This document shows, piece by piece, positions 1 to 7,614 of a stretch of DNA of 64,000 bases (position 1 is the first letter of the stretch; every line of letters begins with the position of its first letter). The translations under genes were made by a program, and so were the position numbers. The notes beneath the pieces are model-generated. The model saw only the letters and a list, made by a program, of their open reading frames with translations. It was not told the DNA's origin and ran no database searches. The stretch comes from Parabacteroides goldsteinii (GTDB lineage Bacteria; Bacteroidota; Bacteroidia; Bacteroidales; Tannerellaceae): positions 1-64,000 of the forward strand of contig NZ_JADNBB010000015.1 in NCBI RefSeq assembly GCF_015550595.1. The letters are read 5' to 3'.

Positions 1-82
1 TGGATACCTCACGCCAAACGAAAAATTTAAACAAATTATTAATCAGAATTCTGTTGCATTTGCAAGTTGAATTCAGCAGACA

Positions 83-1231
83 TTGGATTCGGATAGTAAC
101 TCGGATTATTATCCATACCAGACATTGTATGGCCTGGGATATAAAAATGGTAATGAAGCAGGAGCTTATTTTACTGTTATTGCTAATCCTGATTTAAAAT
201 GGGAAACTCAGGTATCTACCGATGTCGCTCTTGAATTTGGGCTTTTCAACCGTTTGAGTGGTAGCATTGAGTATTTCAGAAAAGATTCTAAAGATTTATT
301 GTTTGATGTTTCTCAACCTACCTCTGTGGGAGTACCCTCCATTATCCGGAATATAGGAAAAGTTACAAATTCCGGTGTTGAGATTGAATTGAATTATGAT
401 GTATTCAAAAATAAAGATTGGAACGTAGCGATAGGCGCTAATGCTACCTTTATTAAGAATAAGATAACAAATCTTCCTGCAACAATGAAAGAAAACGGAT
501 ATGTCACCGGTTCTAAAAAATGGATGGAAGGGAAATCGATGTATGAGTTCTGGTTATATCAATGGTATGGTGTTGATCCTGAAAGTGGAAATGGTTTATA
601 TTTCCTTGACACAGATGCTTATAATGAAGCAGACGGGACGCTGACCGACGCGGCAAAGAAAACAATTGTAGAAAAGGACGGTAAGCTGTTGACTAATTCT
701 TACAGTTATGCAAAATACGATTTTAGTGGTAGTGCTATCCCGAAAGTATATGGTGGGTTTAATCTGAAAGTGGGCTATAAGAATATCGATTTATCTGCCA
801 CTTTCTCTTATCAATTGGGAGGTAAGGTTTTGGATTCCAATTATAGAACAATGATGAGTATGACCGAGTTCGGTTATGCTGTAAGTCCTGATTTATTGAA
901 TGCATGGCAAAATCCGGGCGACGTTACAGACGTTCCTCGCCTGGATAATAATACGAATCATACCACCAGTGTAGGGCAATCTTATTCGACTCGTTGGCTG
1001 ACAAGCTCTAATGCATTAAACCTGCGTTCTGTTACAGTCGGTTATGAGATCCCTAAATCATTACTGAACAGAATCATGTTGAAGAATGCCCGTTTGAATC
1101 TGACTGCTGAAAACTTGTTTATGCTGAAAGCTCGCCAGGGGTTGAATCCTATGGCAAATTACTCCGGTGTAACTTATAATGAGTATATGCCTTCTCGTAA
1201 TTTTACAATTGGTCTTAATGTGTCTTTCTAA
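83..1231 (+). CDS. SusC/RagA-type TonB-dependent outer membrane transporter, C-terminal part only
   Basis: This is the last 380 or so residues of a SusC-like receptor that imports oligosaccharides across the outer membrane with its SusD partner. The barrel part is recognisable from phrases such as NPDLKWE, IRNIGKV-NSGVEIELNY and the closing RNFTIGLNVSF, which ends in Phe as outer membrane barrels do. The family is normally about 1000 residues, so two thirds is missing. The frame stays open to the window edge except for a TGA at 68-70. The first possible start is a TTG at 83 with no promoter, so this is not a real start. Changing that TGA region to a Tyr-Gly pair would give the usual ASYG-type segment, which suggests decay, a local deletion or a recombination junction rather than a short gene. 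SusD follows after 19 bp. Confident of family, unsure whether it is functional. Confidence 0.75.
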   Translation: MDSDSNSDYYPYQTLYGLGYKNGNEAGAYFTVIANPDLKWETQVSTDVALEFGLFNRLSGSIEYFRKDSKDLLFDVSQPTSVGVPSIIRNIGKVTNSGVEIELNYDVFKNKDWNVAIGANATFIKNKITNLPATMKENGYVTGSKKWMEGKSMYEFWLYQWYGVDPESGNGLYFLDTDAYNEADGTLTDAAKKTIVEKDGKLLTNSYSYAKYDFSGSAIPKVYGGFNLKVGYKNIDLSATFSYQLGGKVLDSNYRTMMSMTEFGYAVSPDLLNAWQNPGDVTDVPRLDNNTNHTTSVGQSYSTRWLTSSNALNLRSVTVGYEIPKSLLNRIMLKNARLNLTAENLFMLKARQGLNPMANYSGVTYNEYMPSRNFTIGLNVSF

Positions 1232-1250
1232 TTTTTAAATGTAAGAAATC

Positions 1251-2738
1251 ATGAAATATATTAAACATATAACGCTGGGATTGGCTGTAATTGGAGCAAT
1301 GACAATCTCCGGTTGTACAAGCGATTATCTGGATACTGTTCCGACATCCTCTATTTCAGAAGAGACAATCAATTCATCGCTGGAAAATCTTTACCTGGCA
1401 CTGAATGGCATTCATAAAGAAATGGTTTCTCAGGAATCAGGTTATCAAAGTATGGGAGGAGAACCCGGGTTTATGATGAGTCGGGATGCAGAGGCTGATG
1501 ATATGACCTGGCAGACCAATACCTGGATGAAAGCAGCTAATTTGGGATGGGCGTGTAATATGGATGGTAAGAATGGTTATAATACCAAGCACTGGCAGAT
1601 CTATTACCAATGGATTCTGAATGCCAATAAGATATTGAAAGGATTGGAAACCGTTGAAAATACAAATCAGGATCTGTTTAATCAGGTCAAAGGAGAAACT
1701 CTTTGTATTCGTGCCTGGGCTCATTTCAACCTGGTTCAACTTTATGCGAAGCGTTATGCGTCAGGAACTACAAACTCGCAGGATGGCATTCCTTACAGGG
1801 TATTACCGGAAGCGACGGAACAGGCTCGTAATTCAGTGGAAGAAGTATACAGCAAAATTAATGCAGATCTCGATGAAGCCTGTATTTTGCTAGGTGGTAT
1901 CAAGGTGAATGATGTGAACCATTATAGCGATATGGTTGCCTGGGGATTGAAGAGCCGCGTCGCTTTGGCCATGCAAGATTATGCCAACGCAGCTATTTAT
2001 GCTGAAAAATCGATTGCATTGGCAGAAGCTGCCGGATGTAGTCTGATGAGGGGAGCCCAGTTGAATAACGGATTTGCCAATATTACGACAGAAACGAAAG
2101 AAGCTATGTATGCTGCAATGACACCGGATGACAAGACGGTCTATTTCTATTCATTCTACGCATATATGTCATGGAACTTTAACTCGAGCGCGATTCGGCA
2201 GGGAGTAAAATGTATAAATGCTGAGACTTACCAAACCATGTCGGAAACCGATTTGCGCCGGGCATGGTGGGATCCTACGGGTGAAGCAAGTGTACCCGGA
2301 AGTTCTTATGCAAAGAATACATACCAGAATCGCAAATTTACAGCCCGTTCAACTGCTGATGCCGTGGGAGATATTGCTTTCATGCGTCTGGCTGAAATAT
2401 ATCTGATACAAGCTGAGGCGCTGGCACGTATTGGAAAGTATGACGAAGCACAAGCCGTATTCGCCAAGTTCCAGGTAACGCGTGACCCTGAATATAAAGC
2501 AAGTAACACCGGAGAGGCTCTGGTGGAAGAGATCATGAATAGCCGCCGTGTTGAATTATGGGGGGAAGGTTTCCGTTTCTATGACTTGAAACGTTTGCAT
2601 TTACCTATTAAGCGAGGATCGAATTTCAATATTGCATTTTGTAGTTTCCTTGAAAAAGATGCCGATGCCGATGGCTGGGTATGGGAGATTCCTAAAGCAG
2701 AAACAGACTATAATTCACTTTGCAGCAAGAACTATTAA
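1251..2738 (+). CDS. SusD/RagB family nutrient-binding outer membrane lipoprotein
   Basis: This is the surface glycan-binding partner of the SusC-like barrel just upstream, 495 residues. The signal peptide ends in a lipobox ISGC with Cys22. The N-terminal half carries the TPR-like helical fold (QIYYQWILNANKIL, GETLCIRAWAHFNLVQLYA) and the C-terminal SusD motif is clear (FMRLAEIYLIQAEAL, ELWGEGFRFYDLKRL). It begins 19 bp after the SusC stop and is the last gene of that unit, since a strong stem-loop follows. Substrate cannot be read from the sequence. The next genes, on the other strand, degrade hexuronates, so a uronate-containing glycan is a reasonable guess only. Confidence 0.93.
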   Translation: MKYIKHITLGLAVIGAMTISGCTSDYLDTVPTSSISEETINSSLENLYLALNGIHKEMVSQESGYQSMGGEPGFMMSRDAEADDMTWQTNTWMKAANLGWACNMDGKNGYNTKHWQIYYQWILNANKILKGLETVENTNQDLFNQVKGETLCIRAWAHFNLVQLYAKRYASGTTNSQDGIPYRVLPEATEQARNSVEEVYSKINADLDEACILLGGIKVNDVNHYSDMVAWGLKSRVALAMQDYANAAIYAEKSIALAEAAGCSLMRGAQLNNGFANITTETKEAMYAAMTPDDKTVYFYSFYAYMSWNFNSSAIRQGVKCINAETYQTMSETDLRRAWWDPTGEASVPGSSYAKNTYQNRKFTARSTADAVGDIAFMRLAEIYLIQAEALARIGKYDEAQAVFAKFQVTRDPEYKASNTGEALVEEIMNSRRVELWGEGFRFYDLKRLHLPIKRGSNFNIAFCSFLEKDADADGWVWEIPKAETDYNSLCSKNY

Positions 2739-2769
2739 AAGTGTATTTTTCTGAAATAATTCTTTTATG

Positions 2770-2817
2770 AAAAGCGGTGGATAAACTTTTATATGGAAGT
2801 TTAGTTCCACCGCTTTT
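2770..2817. terminator. Bidirectional stem-loop between susD and uxaC
   Basis: A 12-bp perfect stem has arms at 2770-2781 (AAAAGCGGTGGA) and 2806-2817. It is flanked by A and T runs on either side, so it can end transcription from both convergent units. The remaining 2818-2953 stretch holds no supported gene. An 11-codon ORF starting at 2850 is too short to call. Confidence 0.8.
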
Positions 2818-2953
2818 ACTTTACAATATTAATTTATAATTTCACATTATGAAACATCTTCTTATTACTCCATCATTGAATTAGCTCAAGTTGAATTGAA
2901 GTTGGCTGGAGTACGTTTTAATTATATTATAATGTAGATAAACCTGAAATTGA

Positions 2954-4357
2954 TTAAAATCCGAAATACTCTTTAGCATTCCTGTAGCTGATATCTTCTA
3001 CCATCTTACCGATGAAAGGCAGTTCGGAAACAGGCAGTTCGCCGTTTTCCACTTCCTTGCCTAACATATTACAAAGGATACGGCGGAAGTATTCATGACG
3101 CGGATATGACAGGAAGCTGCGTGAGTCGGTCAGCATTCCGACGAAACGGCTCAATAGGCCCAGGTCGGAAAGTGTGTTCATCTGGTCTTCCATACCATGG
3201 ATCTGATCCAGGAACCACCAACCGGCACCGTATTGCATTTTGCCCGGCTGTGAACCGTCGTTGAAGCTATATGCCGTTGTCATCATCACGGCACTGTCTT
3301 TCGGATTCAGGTTGTAGAAAATCGTTTTTGTCAACATACCTTCTTCTTCCAGGCGGCTGAGGAAACGAATCATCGGTTCGGCCACTTCCAGGTCGCCGAT
3401 AGCGTCATAACCGGTATCCGGTCCTAGCTTCTTAAACATGCGGGAATTGTTGTTGCGTGTCGGACCGATATGGAACTGCTGTGCCCAGTTGCTGCGTGCA
3501 TCCATCACGGCCAGTTCGTAAAGCATGGCAGAACGGAATTTGTTGATCTCTTCACCGGTCAGAGTCTTATTCATACGGGCTTTCATAAAGATCGCCTCTA
3601 TTTCTGTATTTGTATAAGGCGTTGCATAGAAGGTGCTTAGCCCATGGTCTGATACGCGACAGCCCAATGACTCGAAAAAGTCGTGACGTTTCTGCAAAGC
3701 GCCCAGCAAATCTTTGAAAGACAGGATCGACATATTCGAAGTTGCTTCCAGTTTAGTCAGGTATTCGTTGTAAAGAACAACGTTTTCGATTGCCATCGCT
3801 TTGTCCGGACGCCAAGTGGGAAGCACTTTAGTCTTCAACGGGGTGTTGAGGATCGCTTTATGATATTCCAGCGAGTCCGACGGATCGTCGGTTGTACAAA
3901 CTACCTCCACATTCATACGCTCCATGATTGCCTGGGCACGGAATTCGGGTGTTTGCAGCTTCGCTGTACATTCGTCGTATATTTCGCGTGCGGTTGAAGG
4001 GTTCAACACCTTGTCTACACCGAATATACGGCTCAGTTCCAGGTGAGTCCAGTGATAAAGCGGGTTACGCATAGCGTGCTGCAAGGTGTCGGCCCACTTC
4101 TCAAACTTCTCGAACGAAGGTTTGTTGCCGGTGATATATTCTTCAGGAACACCGTTGGCACGCATCGCACGCCATTTGTAATGGTCGCCACCCAGCCAGA
4201 TCTCAGTCAGATCGGCAAACTGATAATTGTCGGCAATCTGTTGCGGGATCAGGTGGCAATGGTAGTCGATGATCGGCATTTTCGCTGCATGTTCGTGGTA
4301 CAGCTTCCGGGCTGTTTCCGTCTGAAGCAGGAAATCGGAATCAAGAAATGCTTTCAT
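2954..4357 (-). CDS. uxaC: Glucuronate isomerase (uronate isomerase)
   Basis: UxaC isomerises D-glucuronate to D-fructuronate and D-galacturonate to D-tagaturonate, the first cytoplasmic step of hexuronate catabolism. The 467-residue length is typical. The amidohydrolase-like metal motif IIDYHCHL lies near residue 31, and other family landmarks are WTHLELSRIFG, CTTDDPSDSLEYH, GPTRNNNSRMF and the C-terminal DSRSFLSYPRHEYFRRILC. There is no signal peptide. It is the last gene of a minus-strand operon behind kdgK and kdgA, only 3 bp after the kdgA stop. The mannonate oxidoreductase and dehydratase that link fructuronate to KDG are not in the window. Confidence 0.96.
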   Translation of the reverse strand: MKAFLDSDFLLQTETARKLYHEHAAKMPIIDYHCHLIPQQIADNYQFADLTEIWLGGDHYKWRAMRANGVPEEYITGNKPSFEKFEKWADTLQHAMRNPLYHWTHLELSRIFGVDKVLNPSTAREIYDECTAKLQTPEFRAQAIMERMNVEVVCTTDDPSDSLEYHKAILNTPLKTKVLPTWRPDKAMAIENVVLYNEYLTKLEATSNMSILSFKDLLGALQKRHDFFESLGCRVSDHGLSTFYATPYTNTEIEAIFMKARMNKTLTGEEINKFRSAMLYELAVMDARSNWAQQFHIGPTRNNNSRMFKKLGPDTGYDAIGDLEVAEPMIRFLSRLEEEGMLTKTIFYNLNPKDSAVMMTTAYSFNDGSQPGKMQYGAGWWFLDQIHGMEDQMNTLSDLGLLSRFVGMLTDSRSFLSYPRHEYFRRILCNMLGKEVENGELPVSELPFIGKMVEDISYRNAKEYFGF

Positions 4358-4360
4358 AAC

Positions 4361-5029
4361 TTAACGGTATTTTTTGATGATCTCTAAAGCCTTGACACAA
4401 AGGTCTGTTATCGCTTTCCAGTCTTTCGCGGCAATAGCTTCTTTCGGGAAGAGATTAGACCCCATGCCTACACAAGTAACACCGGCTTTGAACCAGGCAG
4501 ACAGGTTTTCTTCCGTCGGCTCTACGGCTCCGGTAGCCATGATTAATGACCAGGGCATCGGTGCTTTCATATTCTTAACAAAAGAAGGACCGCCAACGTT
4601 TCCGGCAGGGAATACCTTACATAAATCGCATCCCACTTCCTGTGCAAAACCAACCTCGGAAACAGAACCGCATCCCGGAGTATAAGGAACCAAGCGGCGG
4701 TTACATACCTTTGCAATTTCAGGATTGAACAACGGGCCTACCACGAAGTTCGCTCCCAGTTGCAGGAACAAAGCGGCTGTAGCCGGATCGACAATGGAGC
4801 CGATACCCAGGATCATATCCGGACATTCTTTGGCTGCATATTTTACCAACTCGGCAAAAACTTCGTGAGCGAAATCCCCGCGGTTGGTAAATTCAAATGC
4901 ACGTACACCACCCTCATAACAGGCTTTCAGTACCTGTTTGGCTGTTTCTATATCTTTATTATAATAGACAGGTACCATTCCGGTGCTGATCATCGCATCT
5001 AATACCTGCATTTTACTAAATCTAGCCAT
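4361..5029 (-). CDS. kdgA: 2-dehydro-3-deoxy-phosphogluconate (KDPG) aldolase
   Basis: This cytoplasmic aldolase splits KDPG to pyruvate and glyceraldehyde 3-phosphate, the last step of the KDG branch. The Eda family fold is shown by VPVYYN near the start, the [12 protein letters not shown] segment, and the Schiff-base lysine in [14 protein letters not shown]. Length is about 222 residues, as usual for the family. A TTG at 5032 extends the frame by one codon, but the ATG at 5029 (MARFSKMQ) is the better start. It sits 24 bp after kdgK and 3 bp before uxaC, so the three are co-transcribed. A side activity on 4-hydroxy-2-oxoglutarate is common in the family and cannot be excluded. Confidence 0.94.
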   Translation of the reverse strand: MARFSKMQVLDAMISTGMVPVYYNKDIETAKQVLKACYEGGVRAFEFTNRGDFAHEVFAELVKYAAKECPDMILGIGSIVDPATAALFLQLGANFVVGPLFNPEIAKVCNRRLVPYTPGCGSVSEVGFAQEVGCDLCKVFPAGNVGGPSFVKNMKAPMPWSLIMATGAVEPTEENLSAWFKAGVTCVGMGSNLFPKEAIAAKDWKAITDLCVKALEIIKKYR

Positions 5030-5053
5030 CAATTATTCATTATTAATTATTCA

Positions 5054-6097
5054 TTATCTTGAAACTCGTCCTGAACCGTCGCCTTCCATCAATTTTTCCA
5101 CTTCGTCGACAGTTACCTGGTTGAAGTCACCATATATCGTATGTTTCAGGCAGGAAGCGGCAACAGCAAAGTCGAGCGCTTTCTGATCGTCGGTCGTATA
5201 AGTAAGCAGGCCATAAATCAAACCACCCATAAATGAGTCGCCACCGCCTACACGGTCAACGATATGTGTGATATCGTAACGGCGCGATTGATATAGTTTT
5301 CCGTCTGCATAGAGAACACCGCCCCATGTGTTGTGGTTGGCATTGATCGAACCACGCAGGGTGATAATCACTTTCTTTGCACGCGGGAACTTAGCCATCA
5401 GCTGTGTACAAACCGATTCGAATTCGGCAGCGTTCACCTCACCGGCTGTTTGTGCTACGTCAAATCCTTCGGGTTTGATGCCGAATACCTTTTCTGCGTC
5501 CTCTTCATTTCCCAGGATAACGTCGCATCCGGCAACCAAGGCCGGCATTATTTCGGAAGCTGTCTTTCCGTACTTCCACAGATTCTTGCGATAGTTAATA
5601 TCACAGGATACGGGAATACCCAGTTTGTTGGCTGTCTGGATCGCTTCCAGGCAAGCATCGGCAGCACCTTGCGAGATCGCCGGCGTGATACCTGTCCAGT
5701 GGAACCAGGAAGCATCTTTCAATACCTCTTCCCAGTTGATCATTCCCGGCTGGATTTCAGCAATAGAAGAATGTGCACGATCGTAAACAACCTTGCTAGC
5801 ACGGGCTACGGCTCCTGTTTCCAGGAAATAGATACCCAAGCGGTCGCCTCCATAAACAATATGTGAAGTACCTACACCATATTTACGTAAATCCATTACA
5901 CAGGCACGTGCAATGTCGTTTTTCGGTAAACGGGTAACAAACTCTGCTGCAATCCCGTAATTTGCCAACGATACGGCAACATTGGCTTCGCCACCGCCAA
6001 AGGTGGCATTCAATTGATTACTCTGACTAAAACGGAGATAATCTGGTGTGGCCAGTCTGAGCATTATCTCTCCAAAGGTTATTACTTTTTTATCCAT
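5054..6097 (-). CDS. kdgK: 2-keto-3-deoxygluconate kinase, PfkB/ribokinase family
   Basis: KdgK phosphorylates KDG to KDPG with ATP. The PfkB fold is clear: the N-terminal FGEIMLRLATP, the GGGEANVAVSLA substrate loop, and the C-terminal signature DRVGGGDSFMGGLIYGL with its catalytic Asp. A longer reading begins at 6124, but the first nine codons (MHWIIKVYA) precede the ATG at 6097 and overlap the promoter -7 box at 6122-6129. MDKKVITFGEIM is therefore the real start, giving 347 residues. It heads the kdgK-kdgA-uxaC operon. Specificity for KDG over other sugars is inferred from the neighbouring aldolase and isomerase. Confidence 0.92.
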   Translation of the reverse strand: MDKKVITFGEIMLRLATPDYLRFSQSNQLNATFGGGEANVAVSLANYGIAAEFVTRLPKNDIARACVMDLRKYGVGTSHIVYGGDRLGIYFLETGAVARASKVVYDRAHSSIAEIQPGMINWEEVLKDASWFHWTGITPAISQGAADACLEAIQTANKLGIPVSCDINYRKNLWKYGKTASEIMPALVAGCDVILGNEEDAEKVFGIKPEGFDVAQTAGEVNAAEFESVCTQLMAKFPRAKKVIITLRGSINANHNTWGGVLYADGKLYQSRRYDITHIVDRVGGGDSFMGGLIYGLLTYTTDDQKALDFAVAASCLKHTIYGDFNQVTVDEVEKLMEGDGSGRVSR

Positions 6098-6121
6098 GGC
6101 ATAAACTTTTATTATCCAGTG

Positions 6122-6129
6122 CAAAAGTA
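6122..6129 (-). promoter_or_regulatory. Bacteroidetes -7 promoter element for kdgK
   Basis: The minus strand reads TACTTTTG, an exact match to TAnnTTTG. It places the transcript start near 6115 and so supports the ATG at 6097. No good -33 TTTG was seen at the usual distance. Confidence 0.6.
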
Positions 6130-6215
6130 GTAGATTATATTTAATTTCCTACTATGTGTGTGCGAAAACATTTATACAAAATGGAATTAAAACAGCTATG
6201 TCTTGTTTATAATAG

Positions 6216-6659
6216 TCAATCTTTATCTATCTCCGAAGCAAGCAGCGATACCTGTAAACATTTGTTTCCTGCACGAAGGATTGTTTTCTTCGGGTGTTCG
6301 ATCCATATCGAGAGAGGATGGATGATGAAATCTTTGTCAATCGGCTCATGTGTTTTCTCTGTTTCGTGAAAGTAGGAGCGGTAATCTTTTCCGGGCTCGG
6401 CAATTTCGTCTATCCGCAGCGAAGCAATTTCATCGGGAGATAAACAAACTTTCTGTTCCCATCTTTTGCCGACAAAAGTCTCTTGTTCCAATCCCTTGTC
6501 ATCCGTGTAAGTGACAACTATTTTGCGTGGAAGCAATGTATGTACGGCTACATGATAAGTCACGCAAAACGGCTCTTTTTCTTTCTTTTCGTGACTTTTC
6601 CAAAGAACCAGCAGGGATAAGGCTAACGCCATTAATAGTAGTGTGTATATTTTATTCAT
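6216..6659 (-). CDS. Small membrane-anchored protein of unknown function
   Basis: I do not recognise this 147-residue protein. From the ATG at 6659 it starts with one hydrophobic stretch (MNKIYTLLLMALALSLLVLW), followed by a charged KSHEKKEKE linker and a soluble domain with several short beta-like stretches, so it is probably anchored in the inner membrane with the rest in the periplasm. A longer frame from 6728 runs back through the palindromes at 6714-6730 and is unlikely. It is divergent from the XRE regulator and shares the intergenic region holding two palindromes, so control by that regulator is plausible. Only 86 bp separate its end from the kdgK promoter. Confidence 0.65.
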   Translation of the reverse strand: MNKIYTLLLMALALSLLVLWKSHEKKEKEPFCVTYHVAVHTLLPRKIVVTYTDDKGLEQETFVGKRWEQKVCLSPDEIASLRIDEIAEPGKDYRSYFHETEKTHEPIDKDFIIHPLSIWIEHPKKTILRAGNKCLQVSLLASEIDKD

Positions 6660-6713
6660 AACAACTCTTTGTGCAAAGTTCGGCATATAATTTTGAAGGA
6701 TTGTAGCGAATTC

Positions 6714-6752
6714 AGTTGTAAAATACAACTAACCTGGTTGTATTTTACAACT
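6714..6752. repeat. Paired palindromes, likely operator of the XRE regulator
   Basis: Two 15-bp palindromes, GTTGTAAAATACAAC at 6715-6729 and GTTGTATTTTACAAC at 6737-6751, are exact reverse complements of one another. Centre-to-centre spacing is 22 bp, about two helical turns. They lie between divergent genes and just upstream of the -7 box of the xre gene, where a repressor or autoregulator would bind. Binding by the adjacent XRE protein is an inference. Confidence 0.75.
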
Positions 6753-6776
6753 AGGTATAGGAAGAAAAAGTACTGC

Positions 6777-6784
6777 TACTTTTG
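6777..6784 (+). promoter_or_regulatory. -7 promoter element for the XRE regulator gene
   Basis: TACTTTTG matches TAnnTTTG exactly and lies 76 bp before the ATG. The second palindrome ends 25 bp upstream, so a bound regulator would cover the -33 region. Confidence 0.6.
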
Positions 6785-6860
6785 TTATATCCACATGTCT
6801 TTATCGAAATACAAAGATTTGTTCATATATTTGTTTCACTCTTAAAATAAGATATATAAT

Positions 6861-7316
6861 ATGGAAACTGAAAACGTAGAAAATAAAAGAGTTCATCAGG
6901 GAGCTAATGTCAGTAAGATACGTAGGATTGTAGGTATGAAACAGAATGCATTGGCAAAGGAATTAGGTGTTAGCCAACAATTTCTTTCCCGTTTGGAACG
7001 ACAACGTGAAATAGGAAAAGACTATTTGGATAAAATTGCAGCTATTTTGAAGGTTACACCTGAAATTATTGAAAATATGGAAGAAACACCGATTTCTGTT
7101 GTTATTGAGAATAACAATTTTGAAGATGGAAGTAATAATACGGGAATAGGCTATATCAATGATCTGGATAATGAAGTGAATGATAACAGGATAATTCACC
7201 CCGTTGAAAAGATAATCGAACTCACCAAAGAAAATGCATCCTTGTATGAACGTATGTTGGCTAATGAAAAAGAGAAAGTAGCTTTATTGGAGAAGTTATT
7301 GAATGAAAAGAAGTAA
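6861..7316 (+). CDS. XRE-family helix-turn-helix transcriptional regulator
   Basis: A 151-residue DNA-binding protein. The helix-turn-helix spans about residues 18-72: KIRRIVGMKQNALAKELG, then VSQQFLSRLERQ as recognition helix, then DYLDKIAAILKVTPEII. A low-complexity Asn-rich linker (residues 85-110) leads to a C-terminal heptad-like region (ELTKENASLYERMLANEKEK) that probably forms a dimerising coiled coil. Paired palindromes and a -7 box lie upstream, as expected for an autoregulated gene. A broken DUF6922-like gene follows directly, so the regulator may be what is left of a larger module. No ligand-binding domain is visible. Confidence 0.85.
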   Translation: METENVENKRVHQGANVSKIRRIVGMKQNALAKELGVSQQFLSRLERQREIGKDYLDKIAAILKVTPEIIENMEETPISVVIENNNFEDGSNNTGIGYINDLDNEVNDNRIIHPVEKIIELTKENASLYERMLANEKEKVALLEKLLNEKK

Positions 7317-7322
7317 AGGTTT

Positions 7323-7520
7323 GTGTTTTTCAGTGATTGGGAACAAAAAAGTAAAGGAGCAGAGGTCTCCGAGTCCCTGCTTTGGGAATATGATCTTTCT
7401 CGTTTCGATTGGTATGATATGCGTACGGTGGTTGTGCAGCTTTCTTCCTTTAGTCGTTTGTTGTTGATAATTATCGACAAGCAATTGCTTAGTGTGATTT
7501 TTCTCATTCCTTCAGTATGA
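7323..7520 (+). pseudogene. Truncated DUF6922-like gene remnant
   Basis: The frame encodes a stretch reading VSESLLWEYDLSRFDWYDMR followed by TVVVQ. That closely resembles the N-terminus of the roughly 90-residue DUF6922 proteins of Bacteroidetes as I remember them. After VVVQ the expected RVIERG-type continuation is absent and the frame runs into unrelated sequence, which looks like a deletion near 7440. There is no convincing start codon (only a GTG at 7323). In other Bacteroidetes such genes are often beside AbiEii-type nucleotidyltransferase toxins, which are missing here. The family call rests on memory of the motif, not on a search. Confidence 0.5.
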
Positions 7521-7546
7521 AATTCCTTCTTCCTGCAGATTCTTTT

Positions 7547-7604
7547 CTGGTTTAAAACGGACTTTACCCCCGTTTAAAATGAAATATCGCTCGTTTTAAA
7601 CCAG
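7547..7604. repeat. Inverted repeat with internal repeated GTTTAAAA / TTTACCC words
   Basis: The arms CTGGTTTAAAACG (7547-7559) and CGTTTTAAACCAG (7592-7604) are perfect complements 32 bp apart. A further GTTTAAAA lies between them, and TTTACCC occurs after both arms (7563 and 7606 regions). It lies in the convergent gap between the DUF6922 remnant and the DUF418 gene and could act as a terminator, although the loop is long and no T-run follows. Confidence 0.5.
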
Positions 7605-7614
7605 ATTTACCCTG

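Noticed and set aside
2850-2940. Tiny gene starting at the ATG at 2850 after the SusD terminator
   Set aside because: Only 11 codons, no promoter, and no match to any motif.
6098-6124. Upstream start for kdgK adding nine residues
   Set aside because: It overlaps the TACTTTTG promoter element and the extra residues have no counterpart in the PfkB N-terminus.
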